Source of the DNA: Rhizocola hellebori
Lineage (GTDB): Bacteria; Actinomycetota; Actinomycetes; Mycobacteriales; Micromonosporaceae
DNA: 64,000 bases
Assembly: GCF_016862955.1 (NCBI RefSeq)
Contig: NZ_BONY01000013.1
Span: 62,001 to 126,000, forward strand
Reading direction: 5' to 3'
Part shown: positions 62,683 to 64,000 of the stretch, in pieces
Layout of the letters: every line of letters starts with the position of its first letter
Numbering within the stretch: position 1 is the stretch's first letter
The notes under the pieces: generated by a model
What the model was told of the DNA's origin: nothing
Database searches by the model: none
Seen by the model: only the letters and a program-made list of their open reading frames with translations
Made by a program: the position numbers and the translations under genes

Positions 62683-62707
62683 AACCTAACGTACGGCGTG
62701 CGTTAGG
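62683..62707 (-). promoter_or_regulatory. Promoter with inverted repeat before the GGDEF-EAL gene
   Basis: TAGGTT (62688-62683 on the minus strand) is a -10-like hexamer 24 bases before the ATG. A 7-bp inverted repeat CCTAACG (62685-62691) / CGTTAGG (62701-62707) covers it and the spacer, so a bound protein would block the promoter. The rest of 62708-62821 shows nothing further that I can support. Confidence 0.45.
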
Positions 62708-62821
62708 TCACACCACTGTATGCCTCTAACCGCCCTTCGACACGCTCCGCTACTCGTCTGAAATATATGTGGCGTATGCGGCCTATGTGGCTACGTACCG
62801 TGCTCGTATATGCACATGTTG

Positions 62822-64000
62822 CTACCGCACGAGGGGGAACGGCAGCGTCTCGCGAATGGTGTTACCGGTCAGCAGCATCACCACCCGGTCGACCCCGATG
62901 CCCAGCCCGCCGCTGGGCGGCATGGCGTATTCAAGGGCCTCAAGGAAGTCCTCGTCGAGCTCCATCGCCTCGGGATCGCCGCCGGCCGCTTTGAGCGATT
63001 GCGCGGTAAGCCTTTTGCGCTGCTCGACCGGATCCACCAACTCCGAGTAGGCCGTGCCCAGCTCCGTCCCGAAGGCCACCAGGTCCCATCGTTCAGCTAG
63101 GCGCGGATCGTGGCGATGCTGGCGCGTCAACGGCGACACATCGGTCGGGAAATCCTTGTAGAACGTGGGCGCCTTGGTGTGGTGCTCAACCAGCCGCTCG
63201 TAAAGCTCAAGAATCATCTCCCCGTGTCCCCAGCCTGGGTCAAACGGGACGCCCGCCTTGGTGGCGAGACTCTGCAGCGTCGCGACGGGAGTGTCGGGCG
63301 TGACCGGCTCGCCCAGCGCCGCCGAGATGGCTTCATTGATAGACATCACCGGCCATTGTCCGCCCAGGTCGTACTCGACGTCCTCGTGCACCAGGATGGT
63401 CGACTCCAGCGCCGCCCGCGCCGCGTTCTGGATCAGCTCACGGGTCAGGTCAAGCATGGACAGGTAATCGGCATAGGCCTCGTAGGCCTCCAGCATGGTG
63501 AACTCGGGGTTGTGCTTGAAGGAGACGCCTTCGTTGCGGAAGGTGCGGCCCAGCTCGAAGACCTTCTCCAGCCCGCCGACGCACAGCCGCTTGAGGTAGA
63601 GCTCGGGGGCGATGCGCAGATAGAGCCGCATGTCGTAGGCATTGATATGGGTGATGAAGGGCTTGGCATTCGCGCCGCCGTGGATCGGTTGCAGCATAGG
63701 CGTTTCGACCTCGAGGAAGTCTCGCCGGTACAACGTCTGGCGAAGCGAATGAATGACAGCGCTGCGCTTGCGCAGGGTGGCCCGCGAATCCGGGTCGACA
63801 ATCAGGTCAAGGTAGCGCCGGCGCACCTTGGCCTCCGGATCGGTCAGGCCGAGATGCTTGTTGGGCAAGGGATGCAGGCATTTGGCGGTCAGCGTCCACT
63901 CATCGGCGAAGACCGACTTCTCGCCCTTGTCGGAGTTTCCCACCTTTCCCTTCACCCCGATGTGGTCGCCGACATCCACCTCGAGGCTGGGCGCGATGAC
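62822..64000 (-). CDS. lysS: Lysyl-tRNA synthetase, class II (partial, N-terminus beyond window)
   Basis: About 393 codons of a class II LysRS, truncated at the right edge. The end of the anticodon-binding OB domain is visible ([43 protein letters not shown]). Motif 1 is [21 protein letters not shown], motif 2 is [32 protein letters not shown], and motif 3 is [27 protein letters not shown]. The C-terminus is complete. The missing N-terminus would tell whether this is plain LysS or the LysX fusion with an MprF-like domain. No terminator of standard type follows it. Confidence 0.95.
   Translation of the reverse strand, partial: VIAPSLEVDVGDHIGVKGKVGNSDKGEKSVFADEWTLTAKCLHPLPNKHLGLTDPEAKVRRRYLDLIVDPDSRATLRKRSAVIHSLRQTLYRRDFLEVETPMLQPIHGGANAKPFITHINAYDMRLYLRIAPELYLKRLCVGGLEKVFELGRTFRNEGVSFKHNPEFTMLEAYEAYADYLSMLDLTRELIQNAARAALESTILVHEDVEYDLGGQWPVMSINEAISAALGEPVTPDTPVATLQSLATKAGVPFDPGWGHGEMILELYERLVEHHTKAPTFYKDFPTDVSPLTRQHRHDPRLAERWDLVAFGTELGTAYSELVDPVEQRKRLTAQSLKAAGGDPEAMELDEDFLEALEYAMPPSGGLGIGVDRVVMLLTGNTIRETLPFPLVR

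Noticed and set aside
62708-62821. AT-rich gap after lysS as a possible tRNA or small RNA
   Set aside because: No cloverleaf, T-loop signature or strong hairpin with T-run could be found by eye.

Overview
This 64 kb window is chromosomal DNA from a high-GC actinobacterium. The evidence is the GC-rich third codon positions, frequent GTG/TTG starts, many leaderless-type promoters, and family signatures typical of the phylum: a septum-formation/DUF4190 protein, an RNase H-phosphatase fusion, a DUF2510 tail, an LprG-P55 pair, an XRE-flavoprotein pair with a PrimPol-like neighbour, and an ATP-dependent DNA ligase next to an H1-like protein. Genus cannot be fixed from the sequence; a Micromonospora-like actinomycete is a reasonable guess. 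I see no rRNA, tRNA, insertion sequence, prophage or CRISPR array. No gap between genes exceeds 300 bases.

Layout. 1-6.5 kb: a truncated acetyltransferase, small conserved proteins, an ECF sigma factor overlapping a membrane beta-propeller-like partner, and an ArsR regulator-MFS pair with a clear palindromic operator. 6.5-17 kb: a BrkB-like membrane protein; a minus-strand run (ATP ligase, C39 peptidase, Nudix, Bcp peroxiredoxin, EamA transporter, DnaQ-BRCT-DUF2510 exonuclease); then a lysine/alanine-rich H1-like protein, an RNB ribonuclease and a membrane-anchored protease-fold protein lacking its catalytic residues. 17-20 kb: a DUF1800/DUF1501 pair.

19.8-28.8 kb is an eight-gene, translationally coupled cell-surface polysaccharide operon (LCP ligase, GT4, GT2, flippase, GT2, GT4, Wzy-like polymerase, Wzz/BY-kinase-like protein with a broken P-loop). 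No priming sugar-phosphate transferase is present. 28.9-33.2 kb holds RNase H-phosphatase, zinc-ribbon, Nif3, flavoprotein and XRE regulator genes, with the PrimPol-like gene divergent.

34-50 kb is dominated by branched-chain amino acid, serine and one-carbon metabolism: ilvE, leuB, serA, ilvC, ilvN, ilvB, ilvD and glyA. Two RNA regulators stand out: a transcription attenuator before ilvB whose 18-residue leader peptide ends Val-Leu-Ile-stop, and a ZTP (pfl) riboswitch before glyA. Between serA and ilvC sits an archaeal-type mannosyl-3-phosphoglycerate synthase gene, which would draw on the same 3-phosphoglycerate as SerA.

50-64 kb: two MFS transporters, small membrane and hot-dog proteins, the lprG-p55 lipid export pair, a 2-hydroxyacid dehydrogenase, a PQQ-type sugar dehydrogenase lipoprotein coupled to a membrane metallophosphoesterase, gatC and gatB without gatA, a second GGDEF-EAL protein, and a truncated lysS at the window edge.
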